A DNA stretch of 7,666 nt from positions 1 through 7,666 of the forward strand of contig JACVJA010000061.1 of the NCBI GenBank assembly GCA_015661035.1, read 5' to 3'. The position numbers and the translations under genes were made by a program. The notes beneath the pieces were generated by a model, which worked only from the letters and a program-made list of their open reading frames with translations, was not told the origin of the DNA and did not search any database. Below, piece after piece: positions 6,788 to 7,666 of the stretch (its first letter is position 1; the number at the start of each line of letters is the position of its first letter). The DNA is from Candidatus Calidifonticultor daggyaiensis (lineage in GTDB: Bacteria; Actinomycetota; Humimicrobiia; Humimicrobiales; Humimicrobiaceae).

Positions 6788-6820
6788 ATTTTATTTATAT
6801 TAATTTTATATATCTATTGT

Positions 6821-7288
6821 TTATAATTTATCTTTACCATCATTAATTGTATTAGTTGTAATAGTATTATTTTTATCTTCAATAAAGACACTGCCCATCA
6901 TTAACTCTTCTTTTGTTCTAATAAAATCTTTCCTTGAAAAGCCAATAAATTCATGCTCTTGTGTTTGTTCTAAAGCATTAAAAGGACAAACATCAATGCA
7001 AATCCTACAAAACATACAAAGCCCATAATTTACTGTATATACTTCCGGCTGCTTTTGCGATTCTTTTCTTTTAACCGTTATGCAATGCTGTGGGCAGTTT
7101 GCTGCACATATTCCGCATGCAGTACATTTAAAAACTGGCGGGTCAAGCTGTACCATTCTTAGTCTAATTAACCCTTGACCTCTTTCTGCAATTTTTACCT
7201 TACGATATGGATAAATAATCGTAACTGGCTTTGAAAAAAAAGCCCTAATAGTTGTTTTAAGTCCTTTTATTAATCCAATTCCAAACAT
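6821..7288 (-). CDS. nuoI: NADH:quinone oxidoreductase subunit I (two 4Fe-4S ferredoxin-like subunit)
   Basis: NuoI is the peripheral-arm subunit of complex I that holds clusters N6a and N6b and passes electrons toward N2 in NuoB and the quinone site near NuoH. The 155-residue product has an N-terminal amphipathic part (GLIKGLKTTIRAFFSKPVTIIYPY) that lies on the membrane. Two CxxCxxCxxxCP motifs follow: Cys55, 58, 61, 65 (FKCTACGICAANCP) and Cys91, 94, 97, 101 (LCMFCRICIDVCP). An extra cysteine, Cys69, follows the first motif. FSRKDFIRTKEELM near 117-130 is a family-like end, followed by a polar Asn/Thr-rich tail of about 25 residues. The ATG at 7288 fits the family N-terminus but has no Shine-Dalgarno sequence; the leader is nearly all A and T. 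It lies 205 bp after nuoH. Confidence 0.97.
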   Translation of the reverse strand: MFGIGLIKGLKTTIRAFFSKPVTIIYPYRKVKIAERGQGLIRLRMVQLDPPVFKCTACGICAANCPQHCITVKRKESQKQPEVYTVNYGLCMFCRICIDVCPFNALEQTQEHEFIGFSRKDFIRTKEELMMGSVFIEDKNNTITTNTINDGKDKL

Positions 7289-7303
7289 ATCAAAAAATAA
7301 TAT

Positions 7304-7327
7304 AAAAAATTTTTTAAAAAATTTTTT
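7304..7327. repeat. (A6T6)x2 self-complementary tract upstream of nuoI
   Basis: Two perfect A6T6 blocks in tandem make a 24-bp self-complementary tract, 16-39 nt before the nuoI ATG. A-tracts repeated near helical pitch can bend DNA, and in RNA the tract could fold on itself. The nuoI start has no recognisable ribosome site, so this leader may matter for its translation, but that is inference. Confidence 0.7.
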
Positions 7328-7440
7328 ATTAAATTAATACATTATATTAATTCAATACAAATCAATAAAATAAAAAAATTAGAAAAACTAACAAATACTA
7401 AAACATAAAAAGTAGTAAAGTTAAATTTAAAATATATAAT

Positions 7441-7474
7441 TTTTTTGTTGCACAAAAAACTTATATTAATATAA
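7441..7474. repeat. A/T hairpin and 14-bp palindrome just past nuoH
   Basis: TTTTTTGT (7441-7448) and ACAAAAAA (7452-7459) form an exact 8-bp stem around a 3-nt loop. One base on, TTATATTAATATAA (7461-7474) is a perfect 14-bp palindrome flanked by CAAAAAA on both sides. Both lie within about 55 bp past the nuoH stop. They could be weak mRNA folds at the nuoH 3' end. A classical terminator is unlikely: there is almost no G-C pairing, and the operon appears to continue. Confidence 0.5.
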
Positions 7475-7493
7475 CAAAAAATTTAATTTAATC

Positions 7494-7666
7494 TTAACTA
7501 ATTACTCCTCTAAATTTATCAATAATTAAAACTATGACTCCTGTAACAAATAAATTTACTAAAGATAGTGGAAGCAAAACCTTCCAACCAAAATCCATAA
7601 ACTGGTCAATTCTAAATCTTGGGAAAGTAGACCTAATCCACATAGCTAAAAAAATTAAAACATATG
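7494..7666 (-). CDS. nuoH: NADH:quinone oxidoreductase subunit H, C-terminal fragment
   Basis: NuoH is the membrane subunit of complex I that forms the quinone-binding chamber with NuoB and NuoD and anchors the peripheral arm. Only the last 56 residues are inside the window; the gene runs off the right edge. The fragment reads [20 protein letters not shown], then [19 protein letters not shown] and a final hydrophobic stretch ending DKFRGVIS. The [13 protein letters not shown] and GWKVLLPL pieces match the NuoH C-terminal signature (R-x-T-x-P-R-x-R-x-D-Q and GWK-x-x-LP). The stop is TAA at 7496-7494. It is the expected upstream neighbour of nuoI. The frame is intact over the visible part; the start and the quinone-loop residues cannot be assessed. 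Confidence 0.93.
   Translation of the reverse strand, partial: YVLIFLAMWIRSTFPRFRIDQFMDFGWKVLLPLSLVNLFVTGVIVLIIDKFRGVIS

Noticed and set aside
7289..7493. Sigma-70-like -10 boxes (TATAAT-type words) in this and other spacers
   Set aside because: Such words occur everywhere by chance in sequence this A+T rich; no convincing paired -35 element at proper spacing was seen, so no promoter is claimed.
231..7666. Mrp antiporter, hydrogenase-4 or formate hydrogenlyase membrane cluster instead of complex I
   Set aside because: Those systems share NuoL/M/N-like proteins, but the order H-I-J-K-L-M-N, the NuoI double-cluster motif, NuoJ, and distinct L, M and N signatures identify complex I.
231..7666. 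A new or undescribed biological system
   Set aside because: All seven nuo genes are recognisable intact or edge-cut complex I subunits, and the remaining gene is a GGDEF fragment. Novelty, if any, lies in spacers and start codons, not in gene content.

Overview
The window is the 3' part of a bacterial respiratory complex I (NADH:quinone oxidoreductase, nuo) gene cluster, read entirely on the minus strand, followed by the tail of one convergent plus-strand gene. In transcription order (high to low coordinates) it holds nuoH (3' end only), nuoI, nuoJ, nuoK, nuoL, nuoM and nuoN, which is the canonical bacterial order. The plus-strand fragment at the left edge is the C-terminus of a GGDEF (diguanylate cyclase type) domain protein. 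The upstream subunits nuoA-G, if linked, lie beyond the right edge.

The DNA is strongly A+T rich, and the gaps between genes even more so. The proteins look intact and functional. The four antiporter-like or carrier subunits keep their key Glu and Lys residues, and NuoI keeps both 4Fe-4S motifs. I cannot place the organism beyond an A+T-rich bacterium with a full-size membrane arm of complex I. Nothing here points to plasmid, phage or recent transfer.

Layout on the minus strand: nuoH fragment 7666-7494; 205-bp spacer with A/T palindromes; nuoI 7288-6821; 115-bp spacer; nuoJ 6705-6169, extended here to an ATT start; 153-bp spacer with a perfect 15-bp tandem duplication; nuoK 6015-5686; 240-bp spacer with repeated GGCTA words; nuoL 5445-3490; 155-bp spacer with repeated GCATAA-led units; nuoM 3334-1859; 158-bp spacer with a 15-bp-period repeat; nuoN 1700-231. 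A 73-bp convergent gap follows, then the GGDEF fragment (stop at 157). No stretch longer than 300 bases lacks a gene.

Together, NuoI carries clusters N6a and N6b toward the quinone site. NuoH forms the quinone chamber with its neighbours. NuoJ and NuoK carry the proton and conformational relay into the membrane arm. NuoL, NuoM and NuoN are the three antiporter-like pumping modules.

The gene content is ordinary and I see no new system. The unusual part is the gene architecture. Every junction between nuo genes has a long (115-240 bp), repeat-bearing, A+T-rich spacer, where such operons are usually tightly packed. Four of the six visible starts are not ATG (GTG, TTG, TTG, ATT). The nuoJ start in particular appears to be ATT behind a strong Shine-Dalgarno sequence, and a default ATG-based call would cut off its first transmembrane helix.
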